Source: Caldilineaceae bacterium (GTDB taxonomy: Bacteria > Chloroflexota > Anaerolineae > Caldilineales > Caldilineaceae). From it: a stretch of 64,000 nucleotides of DNA. The stretch is from the NCBI GenBank assembly GCA_022823185.1, contig JAJDXQ010000017.1, positions 1-64,000 on the forward strand, given 5' to 3'. Positions 43,184 to 51,106 of this stretch are shown here, piece by piece (positions within the stretch are counted from its first letter, which is position 1; each line of letters opens with the position of its first letter). Position numbers and translations under genes: made by a program. Under the pieces are notes generated by a model that was not told where the DNA came from, did not search any database, and was given only the letters and a program-made list of their open reading frames with translations.

Positions 43184-43681
43184 CCTGTCCGATAGCGCCA
43201 GCTGCGCGAAATGCTATCTGAAGGCAGGAAGAAGAAGCATCGCCAGGTCGTTGTCCAAGCGCTTTACCGCGCTGGAGCGGCAGCCTTCTGAACCGGCCCA
43301 ACCGGCTTCATATCGTTGTGATCGACACCATCCACACTTACTCCTGTCGGAATGCTGGCGCCACCGGTCAGCAGGCTACGCGATGTGCCCGTCTTGCCTC
43401 TGTCCGCAGGGTCTGGGCCAGTCCCCTCACTCCCCGAACGGAGCTGTCGTCATGGCTCCGTTCACTGCCTGCCAATCCCACCGTATGCCGCGTAACTCGT
43501 GGAATATGGTCACCCCCTGCCGCCGCAGTCTCCCGAAGACTCCGCTTTTGAGCCAGCGCTGATGGCGGTCATGCACGGCGCGCCGTACGTTCGCGGTATA
43601 TCCTTCCTCTATACAGAAATGGAGAACGCGGAAAGGATGCGCCAAACGATGACGCAAGGTCATTTGGCGCTATCGGACAGG
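43184..43681 (-). mobile_element. Degenerate IS with intact 17-bp terminal repeats
   Basis: CCTGTCCGATAGCGCCA at 43184-43200 is the exact reverse complement of 43665-43681. Between them a minus-strand frame (43663 to 43427) encodes WLKSGVFGRLRRQGVTIFHELRGIRWDWQAVNGAMTTAPFGE, broken into pieces, clearly the N-terminal part of an IS5-like transposase; after it the frame is lost and the rest of the transposase is deleted. At 498 bases it could still be moved by an enzyme in trans. Confidence 0.82.
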
Positions 43682-43821
43682 CGCTGAATCCTGTCAGCGG
43701 CAGACGCGCCTGGACGCAGGAGATCTGTGGAGCGTCCGGAGATTTTCTGTCTCATCGGCAAGATGGTACAGTCAACAAGAGCAGTTTGGAAGCGGGTAAG
43801 CAAATTGACGGGAACCCGGTG

Positions 43822-43850
43822 TTGACACCGCTGGCGGTTGGTGTTACACT
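43822..43850 (+). promoter_or_regulatory. Promoter of the zinc operon
   Basis: TTGACA (43822-43827) and TACACT (43845-43850) with a 17-base spacer. The predicted start of transcription falls inside the adjacent dyad operator. Confidence 0.85.
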
Positions 43851-43853
43851 GTT

Positions 43854-43877
43854 TCTATTGCAATAGTTTGCAATAGA
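43854..43877 (+). promoter_or_regulatory. Probable Zur operator
   Basis: Perfect dyad TCTATTGCAA-N4-TTGCAATAGA, AT-rich like Fur-family boxes, placed over the expected transcription start and 10 bases before the regulator's ATG. It fits autorepression plus control of the downstream zinc genes. The metal assignment rests on the operon. Confidence 0.82.
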
Positions 43878-43887
43878 AAAAAATACC

Positions 43888-44325
43888 ATGACCTGCAATA
43901 CCACAGAGATCAATCGACAGTTGCGCAAAGCTGGCTACCGGGTCACGCCCCAACGCCAGCTCATCCTGGAGGCTGTCTGTCAACTCGGTGAGCATGTCAC
44001 GCCCGAAACGGTGTACGACCATGTACACCGCATCGCTCCCACACTGAGCCGGGCAACTGTTTACCGGGTTCTGCACTTTCTGACAGAACAGCGCATCCTG
44101 GCGATGGTGCATATGGCCGACGGCCGGCTTGCCTACGAAATGTCCGGCCACGAACCGCATCACCACCTCGTCTGCCGCACCTGCGACGGCTTGCTTGAGC
44201 TGCCGCACAGCGTCTTGCAGTCGTTTCGCCGGGCGATGGAGACCCAATACGACTTTGAGATCGACGTAAGTCATGTCTCATTCTTTGGGCACTGCGCCGA
44301 CTGCCGCAGCTCTGCCGGCGCCTGA
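43888..44325 (+). CDS. zur: Fur-family regulator, probably Zur
   Basis: A 145-residue Fur-type repressor: winged helix (GYRVTPQRQLILEAV, TLSRATVYRVLHFL) followed by the dimerisation domain with HHHLVCRTCDGLLELP, containing the first CxxC, and FFGHCADCRSS, the second. The two CxxC pairs form the structural zinc site. Zinc specificity is inferred from the following zinc transporter; ferric or peroxide types are less likely in this position. The gene lies behind its own dyad operator. Confidence 0.87.
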   Translation: MTCNTTEINRQLRKAGYRVTPQRQLILEAVCQLGEHVTPETVYDHVHRIAPTLSRATVYRVLHFLTEQRILAMVHMADGRLAYEMSGHEPHHHLVCRTCDGLLELPHSVLQSFRRAMETQYDFEIDVSHVSFFGHCADCRSSAGA

Positions 44326-44375
44326 CGTCGATTGTGGGGCACACGCCGCCATCCTGGCGAAAGGGTACACGTAAG

Positions 44376-46673
44376 ATGTTTCACTCGCTTCGAAATTTGT
44401 CATCGGTTCTGGCAATTCTGTTCCTCCTGGCCGCCTGCGCCCCAGTCGCGCCGGCAAGTGTCCAGCCAACCGAGGAGGAGTCGCCCTCCGGGTCGCCGAT
44501 CCAGGTGGTGACAACCACCAACTTTGTGGCTGATTGGGCTCGGGTTGTCGGTGGAAACAGGGTAGAGGTCTTCAGCCTGCTTCCAGTGGGCGGCGATCCG
44601 CACACGTTTCTGCCAGGCGCACGCGACGTTGCCAGGGTAGCTGACGCGGATGTTGTGTTGACTGTCGGTCTCGGCCTGGAGGCCGATTGGCTGGAGGATC
44701 TGTTACACAACGCCAGCGCAGACGAGTCCAGGATCGTCGCGCTTGGTGACAGCGTCGATCCCATCGAGTTTGCCATGGTCGATATGCATGACGATCACGG
44801 GGACGAGCACGGCCATGCCGAGGATGAGCACGAGGATGAGCACGGCCATGCCGAGGATGAGCACGAGGACGAGCACGGCCATGACGAGATGATCATGGGG
44901 CGTTTGCTCGTTGCGGATGCGGAAGAAGCGCACCTCTCCGTCATCGATCTATCCACCGGTGACGTTGACAGCGGAATCTTCGAGGTCGCCGCGCCCAGCG
45001 CGACCGTGCACCCCAGCCCCACTCACCGCTACGCCATTGTCCTCGCCCGCGGGCCGGAGGACGGCGACGACCGGATCCATATCTTCGACAGCGGCGTCTT
45101 CCTCGTCGAGCACGACGATCACTACGACCTCGTCACCCGGCCCGTCTCCCGTCATGCGTTGGAGATCGCTGACGAGCAGCCGGTCCATTATGTCAACAGC
45201 TACGGCTGGACCGCGATCTTCGCAGACATCAGCGGTCACGCCATCCTGATCAACGAGGCCGACATGGCGAACTCACGCGGCGACTATGAGCCGATCGTGC
45301 TCGAGGCCGGACCGCAGCATGGCGCCGCGCTTGTCATCTCGGACGAGCATGTCGTTGTTACCACGAAGAATCCCGACTACCCCGAGAATTCCAACGACAG
45401 CCTGCCTGTTGGCGTGGAAGTTCGCGACTTCAGTGATCAGGTCGTCTACGACGCCAGCAATCGCTCATGCCCTGGCATGCACGGTGAGTCCCACAATGAG
45501 CATGGCGTCGCCTTGGGATGCACCGGCGGCGTGCTCTTCCTCCACACTCACGATGGCGAGTACGAGTACGAGTTCATCGCCAATCCGCCGGAGATGCGCG
45601 AAGGTTCTCGGATCGGGTCGGTCTACGGTCACCACCACGTCGAGCATTTCTTCGGCAAGGCCTCCTACTTCGACGGGCAGGGCTGGGCCGACGATGGCAT
45701 TTGGCTGATCGACGTGGACCACAGCGAAATGCGCCAGGTGTTCAGCGAGCCAAGCGTTTCCACGAAGTTCTCCAGCGATGGCGAGCTGCTCTACGTGCTC
45801 GGCGCTGACGGTGTGCTGCACGCGCTGGACGCGCATGACGGCGAACTGCTCGAGACCATGGAGTTGGTCGGGCCTGGTGACGCCGGTCGTCCTGCGTTCA
45901 TCGTTGTTGGCGAGTGGCTCTACGTCTCCGACCCCAACAGCGGCCACGTCCTGGCCGTCCACCTTGAAGAGATGGAGATCGAGGGGGAGTGGGAAGTCGG
46001 CGGCGCGCCGTCGAGCCTGGCGTTCATCGGAGTCGCCGACTCAGGCGGCGCGCCCGATGAAGGCCATGACGAACACGAAGAGGACGAGCACGGCCATGAC
46101 GAGCACGAAGAGGACGAACACGGCCATGAAGGGCACGACCACGGCCCTCTGGATCCTCACTTCTGGTTCGATCCGATCCGGGTGAAGGTCGCAGTTAACG
46201 AAGTGGCCGCCCGGCTTTCAGCTGTCGACCCTGAAGGCGCGGAGACCTACCTTCGAAACGCCGCAGAGTATGGGGAGCAGCTCGACGAGCTTCACGCCTG
46301 GGTCCAGGAGCAGGTAAGTACTGTGGCGCCGGAGCGCAGACTGCTGGTAACATCACACGACAGCTTCTCCTACTTGGCAGAGCTTTATGGGTTTGAGGTA
46401 GTTGGGCTGGTGATACCGTCTCTTGCAACGCACGTGGAGCCGTCCGCGGAGCACATTGTGGACGTGGTCGAGGTGGTTCGGGAGCACGATATACCAGCAG
46501 TGTTTGGTGAGACGACAGTCAGCGAGAGGCTGGCGCAGACCATAGCAAACGAGACGGGAGCGGAGCTGGTCCGGCTCTATTCTGGTTCCCTTGGGCCGGA
46601 GGACAGCGGCGCTGACACCTATCTTGGCATGGTGCGAACAAACGTAGAACGCATTGTTGAGGCATTGAGATGA
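44376..46673 (+). CDS. Zinc-binding lipoprotein with inserted AztD-like domain
   Basis: A 765-residue chimera. Residues 1-21 are a lipoprotein signal (FLLAAC). Residues 30-135 and about 590-765 are the two lobes of a ZnuA/AztC zinc-binding protein: H76 in GGDPHTF, H595 in LDPHFWFDP, H661 in VTSHDSFSYL and an acidic C-terminal ligand. Instead of one His loop there are two, 137-170 and 561-590 (both built of HGHAEDEHEDE / HDEHEEDEHGH), and between them about 380 residues that match AztD, the beta-propeller zinc chaperone: SGVFLVEHDDHYDL, EQPVHYVNSYGW, CPGMHGESHN, ALGCTGGVLFL and SDPNSGHVL. AztD normally is a separate protein passing zinc to AztC. Upstream frame from 44334 is dropped because the signal starts at 44376. 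Stop overlaps znuC by four bases. Confidence 0.88.
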   Translation: MFHSLRNLSSVLAILFLLAACAPVAPASVQPTEEESPSGSPIQVVTTTNFVADWARVVGGNRVEVFSLLPVGGDPHTFLPGARDVARVADADVVLTVGLGLEADWLEDLLHNASADESRIVALGDSVDPIEFAMVDMHDDHGDEHGHAEDEHEDEHGHAEDEHEDEHGHDEMIMGRLLVADAEEAHLSVIDLSTGDVDSGIFEVAAPSATVHPSPTHRYAIVLARGPEDGDDRIHIFDSGVFLVEHDDHYDLVTRPVSRHALEIADEQPVHYVNSYGWTAIFADISGHAILINEADMANSRGDYEPIVLEAGPQHGAALVISDEHVVVTTKNPDYPENSNDSLPVGVEVRDFSDQVVYDASNRSCPGMHGESHNEHGVALGCTGGVLFLHTHDGEYEYEFIANPPEMREGSRIGSVYGHHHVEHFFGKASYFDGQGWADDGIWLIDVDHSEMRQVFSEPSVSTKFSSDGELLYVLGADGVLHALDAHDGELLETMELVGPGDAGRPAFIVVGEWLYVSDPNSGHVLAVHLEEMEIEGEWEVGGAPSSLAFIGVADSGGAPDEGHDEHEEDEHGHDEHEEDEHGHEGHDHGPLDPHFWFDPIRVKVAVNEVAARLSAVDPEGAETYLRNAAEYGEQLDELHAWVQEQVSTVAPERRLLVTSHDSFSYLAELYGFEVVGLVIPSLATHVEPSAEHIVDVVEVVREHDIPAVFGETTVSERLAQTIANETGAELVRLYSGSLGPEDSGADTYLGMVRTNVERIVEALR

Positions 46674-47437
46674 ACCCCACCCCGTACCCACACGCCGCGA
46701 GAATGTCGCTTCGCGACGTATCTGTAGAGTTCGATGGGCAGATGGCCCTGCGAAACGTCTCATTCGACGTAGATGCGGGGACGCTGATGGGCGTTGTAGG
46801 ACCAAACGGAGCCGGCAAGAGCACCCTGTTCAATGCGATTGCCGGGCTCCTCCCGGTTCGCCGGGGGAAGGTGACCCTTCACCGTGTGGATCGGAAAGGT
46901 GGAGCGTTGGCCTACGTGCCTCAGCGAGAGAGCGTCAACTGGCGCTTCCCTGTGACCGCCATGGACGTTGTCATGATGGGCCGGTGCTGCAGGCTGGGAT
47001 GGTGCCGGCGACCCGGGAAGAGAGATCGCGAGCTTGTCGACGCGTGCCTGTGCCGTGTGGGTCTGTGGGACCATCGCTCCGCTCTGATGACGGAGCTTTC
47101 GGGAGGGCAGAGGCAGCGGGTATTCGTAGCCAGGGCGCTCACCCAGGAGGCAACTGTGCTTCTTCTGGATGAGGCTTTCAGCGGCGTTGACGCGGGCGCC
47201 CAGGAAGGCCTCGTAGAGGTCCTCCAAACGGTGCGCAATGAAGGGCGCATCGTTCTGCTGGCAACCCACGACCTGACCAACCTGGCCGGTCGCTTCGACC
47301 AGGTGTTGTGTCTGAACCGCCATGTGTGCGCCTGCGGCCCGCCCGACGAGGTGTTTACGTCCGAGGTCATGGAGCAGTTGTACGGCGCCCACGGTGTGCG
47401 CCTCACGATCGACGGGGAGGGTGGCAAGAGGAGGTGA
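46670..47437 (+). CDS. znuC: Zinc ABC transporter ATPase (ZnuC/AztA-like)
   Basis: A 255-residue ATPase. Walker A GPNGAGKST near residue 44, Q-loop YVPQRESVNWRFP (the QR-x-x-NW pattern of manganese/zinc importers), signature LSGGQRQRVFVARAL, Walker B VLLLDEAFSGVD and H-loop LLATHDLTNL are intact. ATGA overlap with the lipoprotein gene, GTGA overlap with the permease gene: one coupled import system. Confidence 0.93.
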   Translation: MNPTPYPHAARMSLRDVSVEFDGQMALRNVSFDVDAGTLMGVVGPNGAGKSTLFNAIAGLLPVRRGKVTLHRVDRKGGALAYVPQRESVNWRFPVTAMDVVMMGRCCRLGWCRRPGKRDRELVDACLCRVGLWDHRSALMTELSGGQRQRVFVARALTQEATVLLLDEAFSGVDAGAQEGLVEVLQTVRNEGRIVLLATHDLTNLAGRFDQVLCLNRHVCACGPPDEVFTSEVMEQLYGAHGVRLTIDGEGGKRR

Positions 47438-48252
47438 TAGAGTTCTTTGTCGCCCCACTCGAGTACGGCTTCATGGTGAGGGCCCTTATCGGCTCGGTGC
47501 TTGTGGGCGTGATGTGTCCCCTGGTTGGCGCGTACGTCGTCACCAGGAACCTCGCCTTCATGGGGGACGCACTCGCTCACGCCGTGTTGCCGGGAATGGT
47601 GCTTGGGTTCATCGTGGGCATCAACCCGGCCATAGCCGCCGTTCCAACAGGCGTTGCCGTTGCCGTGCTGGTCAGGATTGTGAGCCGGCGTGCGGGCTTC
47701 AGCACCGATACTTCGATAGGCATCCTCTTTGCGGCCATGTTTGCGCTGGGGCTTGCGATGCTGTCGCTCTCAACGACGATTCGGGTCGATATGGAGGACC
47801 TGCTCCTGGGGCAGCTCCTGGCCATATCTCCGACCGACATCTATGTGTCCCTTGGGATAACCATAATGGTCATCCTGGGGCTATTCGCCCTACACCACTG
47901 GCTGCTGTTTGCGAGCTTTGACCCCGTGGGGTCGCAGGTTGTCGGCGCCCGTGCCAACATTGTCGATTACGTTTTGCTGGTAATGCTTGCCCTCGTAATC
48001 GTGATAGGAATTCAGGCGGCCGGGGTCATTCTGGTCATGGCGATGTTGGTGACACCTGCTGCCACGGCCTATCTGTTGGTGAGGCGATTTGTCTCGATGA
48101 TGATGGCGGCCGCGGCGATAGGGACCGCGGCCGCCGTGACCGGCCTTTACATCTCCTACCACTTCAATCTGCCCCCCGGTCCTGCCATGACCCTGGTCGC
48201 AAGCGGGATATTCGCGCTGGCAATCTCATTCAAGCGAAGAGTGCCCGCCTGA
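47434..48252 (+). CDS. znuB: Zinc ABC transporter permease (ZnuB/AztB-like)
   Basis: A 272-residue ABC-3 type permease with about eight membrane helices. MCPLVGAYVVTRNLAFMGDALAHAVLPG is the family signature. It starts at GTG 47434, overlapping the znuC stop by four bases; an ATG 13 codons later would lose the first helix start. In-frame open sequence goes back to 47308, within znuC, and is not real. The last 181 bases of this gene plus 14 after are copied at 52.2 kb. Confidence 0.92.
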   Translation: MIEFFVAPLEYGFMVRALIGSVLVGVMCPLVGAYVVTRNLAFMGDALAHAVLPGMVLGFIVGINPAIAAVPTGVAVAVLVRIVSRRAGFSTDTSIGILFAAMFALGLAMLSLSTTIRVDMEDLLLGQLLAISPTDIYVSLGITIMVILGLFALHHWLLFASFDPVGSQVVGARANIVDYVLLVMLALVIVIGIQAAGVILVMAMLVTPAATAYLLVRRFVSMMMAAAAIGTAAAVTGLYISYHFNLPPGPAMTLVASGIFALAISFKRRVPA

Positions 48253-48266
48253 GAATCCTCTTCCCG
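48072..48266. repeat. znuB tail, direct repeat copy A
   Basis: 195 bases matched by 52181-52375 (offset 4109, no gaps). Seven substitutions and one inverted 9-base loop separate the copies. In this copy the hairpin arms are 48105-48115 and 48125-48135 and the loop 48116-48124 reads CGATAGGGA. Confidence 0.95.
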
Positions 48267-48403
48267 AAAGCCGCTCGTCCGAAGCCGTCGTGGGAGACCG
48301 CCCGGCGCCCCCACCGGAACAGCCTCAGGGGCTATGTCTGGACGAAGGCTATGAGGGCCCTATGCTTAGTTGGGGAAGGCCGGTTTCTTGAAGCGCAGGC
48401 AGT

Positions 48404-48428
48404 CATGTACGCCCATAACGAGTACATG
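48404..48428 (+). promoter_or_regulatory. Dyad upstream of the COG0523 gene group
   Basis: CATGTAC-N11-GTACATG, 34 bases before the next gene. It could be an operator for the downstream genes. Unlike the Zur dyad in sequence, so if functional it binds another regulator. Confidence 0.35.
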
Positions 48429-48462
48429 CACCGATAGACAACAGAAGACAGAGAGGACAAAG

Positions 48463-49626
48463 ATGTTGAATTTGCCCGTTGATTGGGGAACGTTATGGCT
48501 AGGGGGCTTCTGCCCGGTGGAGGCGCTCGGTGGGTTGCCGGTGCGCGGCGCAGATTATGCCGCGCATCCACCGCTGGATGCGCGGCTGACCCTGCCTGCT
48601 AACACAGCTTTACACGCCGAGGTGACGCTTGAAGAGGCAGAAGCGACATGGTCGGAACGCCTGGGCGGCGCATGGGTTGTGCTGGTGCGCGATGCCTACC
48701 GCGCTCGCCGCTTACTGCATCAGGCGGCGGGGATTCGGCCAGGCGAATGGGTCGGTGTCCCGGCAAATGCCAGCCATGAGCTGGCGGAGTCGGTAAAGCG
48801 CCATAAGGCGCTGCCGCGCTTTGTGGACTTTGACGCGCATCTGCGGCTCGCGCCGTCCAGTACGCGCTTCACCTGGACGCAGGTGGTGCGCGGGTTGTGG
48901 CAGCCGCAGAAAGCTAAGTGGCTCGACTGCGCTGACACCCTGCCTACGCCCGGCGCGGCAGAACGCCCGGCGGTGACGCTGTACGGCTTACATCTGCCCG
49001 ATGCTGATGACTGCCCCGGTGCGTTGCTGGCATTCAGTGATGAGACACTCTATGCAGAGGTGAGAGCTTTGCGTCAACCCGCTGACTGCCCGAACGCAGC
49101 GCAGGCCTTGGCGCAATGTGACCGTCTGCCGGAACTGGCAGCGCGGCAAAGCGCGAATCTGGCGGAGGTGCGGCGCGGGTTGCGTGAAGCCGCCGGGCTG
49201 GTGACACACGAGCCGAACAAGCTGGCGCTGGCAACCGCGGTCGCGGTGCAGATTCCACTAGAAAGCGATGTCGCCACCTTTTACGCCTACGTTGTGCAGG
49301 AAAATACGCCCGTGCGCTGGCTGCCACAGATTCGGCCTTTGCATTATGCCGCGCTGGGTGCTGACGGCGCGCCCGATCACCTGGGAACGGCGGCGAACCT
49401 CGCCCGCTGGATGTGCGTCCCGGTGGGGCCGGATTACACCTTTGAGGAGATCAAACATGGCGTGCTGGGCATCGTCAAAGCGGCGGAATATCTCGGTGTG
49501 CGCTGGCGCATCAATCCCGCCTATGCTGCCGAGTACGCCTCCTTGATGGATCGCACCTATGGCGCAGGGCATGATGCCTACCGTCCCTTGTTCGCGCTGG
49601 ATGAAGCCATCGCAGCGGGAGATTAG
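48463..49626 (+). CDS. Putative DegT/DnrJ aminotransferase-fold protein
   Basis: A 387-residue soluble protein not assignable with confidence. Part of it reads like the large domain of DegT/DnrJ PLP enzymes: YRARRLLHQAAGIRPGEWVGVPANASHELAESVKRH, then FVDFDAHLRLAPSS and, later, PGALLAFSDETLYAEVRALRQP, which recalls the stretch after the PLP-lysine. The catalytic Lys expected just before that stretch is not visible (GLHLPDADDC there), so it may be an inactive relative. GAGAGGA precedes the ATG by six bases. It runs in the same direction as a 33-residue ORF, a COG0523 GTPase and a WD40 protein. Confidence 0.5.
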   Translation: MLNLPVDWGTLWLGGFCPVEALGGLPVRGADYAAHPPLDARLTLPANTALHAEVTLEEAEATWSERLGGAWVVLVRDAYRARRLLHQAAGIRPGEWVGVPANASHELAESVKRHKALPRFVDFDAHLRLAPSSTRFTWTQVVRGLWQPQKAKWLDCADTLPTPGAAERPAVTLYGLHLPDADDCPGALLAFSDETLYAEVRALRQPADCPNAAQALAQCDRLPELAARQSANLAEVRRGLREAAGLVTHEPNKLALATAVAVQIPLESDVATFYAYVVQENTPVRWLPQIRPLHYAALGADGAPDHLGTAANLARWMCVPVGPDYTFEEIKHGVLGIVKAAEYLGVRWRINPAYAAEYASLMDRTYGAGHDAYRPLFALDEAIAAGD

Positions 49627-49628
49627 CC

Positions 49629-49730
49629 ATGCAGCCGCTCCCCATCAACGGGATGCTGCATCAGTTCAAGACCGCGCTGACGCGGGCGCTCATTGAAGCG
49701 CTGTCCGCCGAAAGCGATAACAACAGTTGA
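49629..49730 (+). CDS. Small ORF, 33 residues, unknown
   Basis: Starts two bases after the preceding stop with GGGAGA seven bases upstream and ends 18 bases before the COG0523 start. MQPLPINGMLHQFKTALTRA then a helical, acidic end. I recognise no family, but its tight fit between two genes and plausible ribosome-binding site argue for a real peptide. Confidence 0.5.
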   Translation: MQPLPINGMLHQFKTALTRALIEALSAESDNNS

Positions 49731-49747
49731 AAAGAGGAGACAGGAGC

Positions 49748-51106
49748 ATGATGAATGCAGTTGAAACACGAGTGCCAGTGACCGTTCTGACGGGCTTTCT
49801 GGGGGCAGGCAAAACCACGTTACTCAACCGCGTTCTGACCGAAAATCACGGGAAGAGAATCGCGGTGATCGAAAATGAGTTCGGCGAGATCGGCATCGAT
49901 AACGATCTGGTCATTGGCGCGGAAGAAGAGATCTTCGAAATGAACAACGGATGCATCTGCTGCACCGTTCGGGGTGATTTGATTCGCATTCTCAGTCATC
50001 TGATGAAGCGCCGCGATAAGTTCGATTACATCATGGTCGAAACCACCGGCATGGCGGATCCCGGTCCCGTCGCCCAGACCTTCTACGTGGATGATGATAT
50101 GCAGGACAAGCTGTTGCTGGATGCGATTGTCACAGTGGTAGATGCCAAACACATCTGGGAACACATCGACGACAGCGATGAGGCAAAAGAACAGGTAGCC
50201 TTTGCTGATGTGATCCTGCTCAATAAGATCGATCTGGTTGCCCCGGAAGACCTCGACAGACTCGAAGCACGCATCAAAAGCATGAACAGCATGGCGAAAA
50301 TATGCCGCACCCGCGACGCGGTGGTCGAGATGGACAACATTCTCAATGTGGGTGGCTTCAACCTCGACCGGGCGCTGGAAATCGACCCGAAGTTCATGGA
50401 GCCAGAGTACCCGTTCGAATGGTCGGGTATCTATGAACTGAGCGCCGGGAGTTACGAATGGGTGATGGGTGAGGGCCCTGACCCGGCCATGGGGGCCGCG
50501 CTGCTGCCGCTGTCAAATAGTGGAATGCCGGCGAAGGAAGCGACGCTGATGGACGCCGTACTGACCTTCTCTGAAGATGAGCAGGCAGTGCAGGCAGGCG
50601 AAGCGCTGCGCCTCGGCAAAGGACAACACAACCAGCTCGTGCTGAACGGAAAAGGCGAGACCGTCTTCAACTTCGTGATTCAGCGGCAGGGCTGTTACAT
50701 GCTGTTCACCGAGCATCACCCTGATGAATTCGACGCGCACCTGTGCGGCACGGATGCCGTGCTTGCCCCGCTCGAAACCCGCGAGTACAAGCCCGACCAT
50801 GAACACGACGAAGAAGTGACTTCTGTTGGGATCACCCTCCCCGGTGATTTTCACCTGGAGAGGCTCAATGACTGGTTAGGCCAGCTGCTGCGCGTGCATG
50901 GACAGGACATCTTCCGTATGAAAGGCGTGTTGAGCGTGCGCGGCTGGGAAGAGCGCTTCGTATTTCAGGGGGTGCATATGCTCTTTGACGGCCGCCCGGA
51001 TCGTCCGTGGGCGAATGAACTGCGTCAAAACAAGATGGTTTTCATCGGGCGCAACCTGGATCGGGCTGCGCTGGATGAAGGCTTTCGCGCATGTCTCGTG
51101 TCATGA
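49748..51106 (+). CDS. COG0523-family GTPase (metallochaperone)
   Basis: A 452-residue G3E-family GTPase. Walker A GFLGAGKTTLLN near residue 16, Mg2+/switch ENEFGEIGIDN, the metal motif GCICC in NNGCICCTVRGDL, Walker B-like VETTGMADP, base-specificity NKIDLV, and a C-terminal CobW_C domain with RMKGVLSV and ERFVFQGVHMLFD. Two His/Glu clusters (HEHDEE near residue 355) suit zinc handling. Members such as ZagA, YciC and ZNG1 deliver zinc to client enzymes during shortage. AGAGGAGA seven bases before the ATG at 49748. Confidence 0.9.
   Translation: MMNAVETRVPVTVLTGFLGAGKTTLLNRVLTENHGKRIAVIENEFGEIGIDNDLVIGAEEEIFEMNNGCICCTVRGDLIRILSHLMKRRDKFDYIMVETTGMADPGPVAQTFYVDDDMQDKLLLDAIVTVVDAKHIWEHIDDSDEAKEQVAFADVILLNKIDLVAPEDLDRLEARIKSMNSMAKICRTRDAVVEMDNILNVGGFNLDRALEIDPKFMEPEYPFEWSGIYELSAGSYEWVMGEGPDPAMGAALLPLSNSGMPAKEATLMDAVLTFSEDEQAVQAGEALRLGKGQHNQLVLNGKGETVFNFVIQRQGCYMLFTEHHPDEFDAHLCGTDAVLAPLETREYKPDHEHDEEVTSVGITLPGDFHLERLNDWLGQLLRVHGQDIFRMKGVLSVRGWEERFVFQGVHMLFDGRPDRPWANELRQNKMVFIGRNLDRAALDEGFRACLVS

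Noticed and set aside
43251-43562. 103-codon plus-strand ORF
   Set aside because: It lies inside the degenerate IS, antisense to the transposase remnant.
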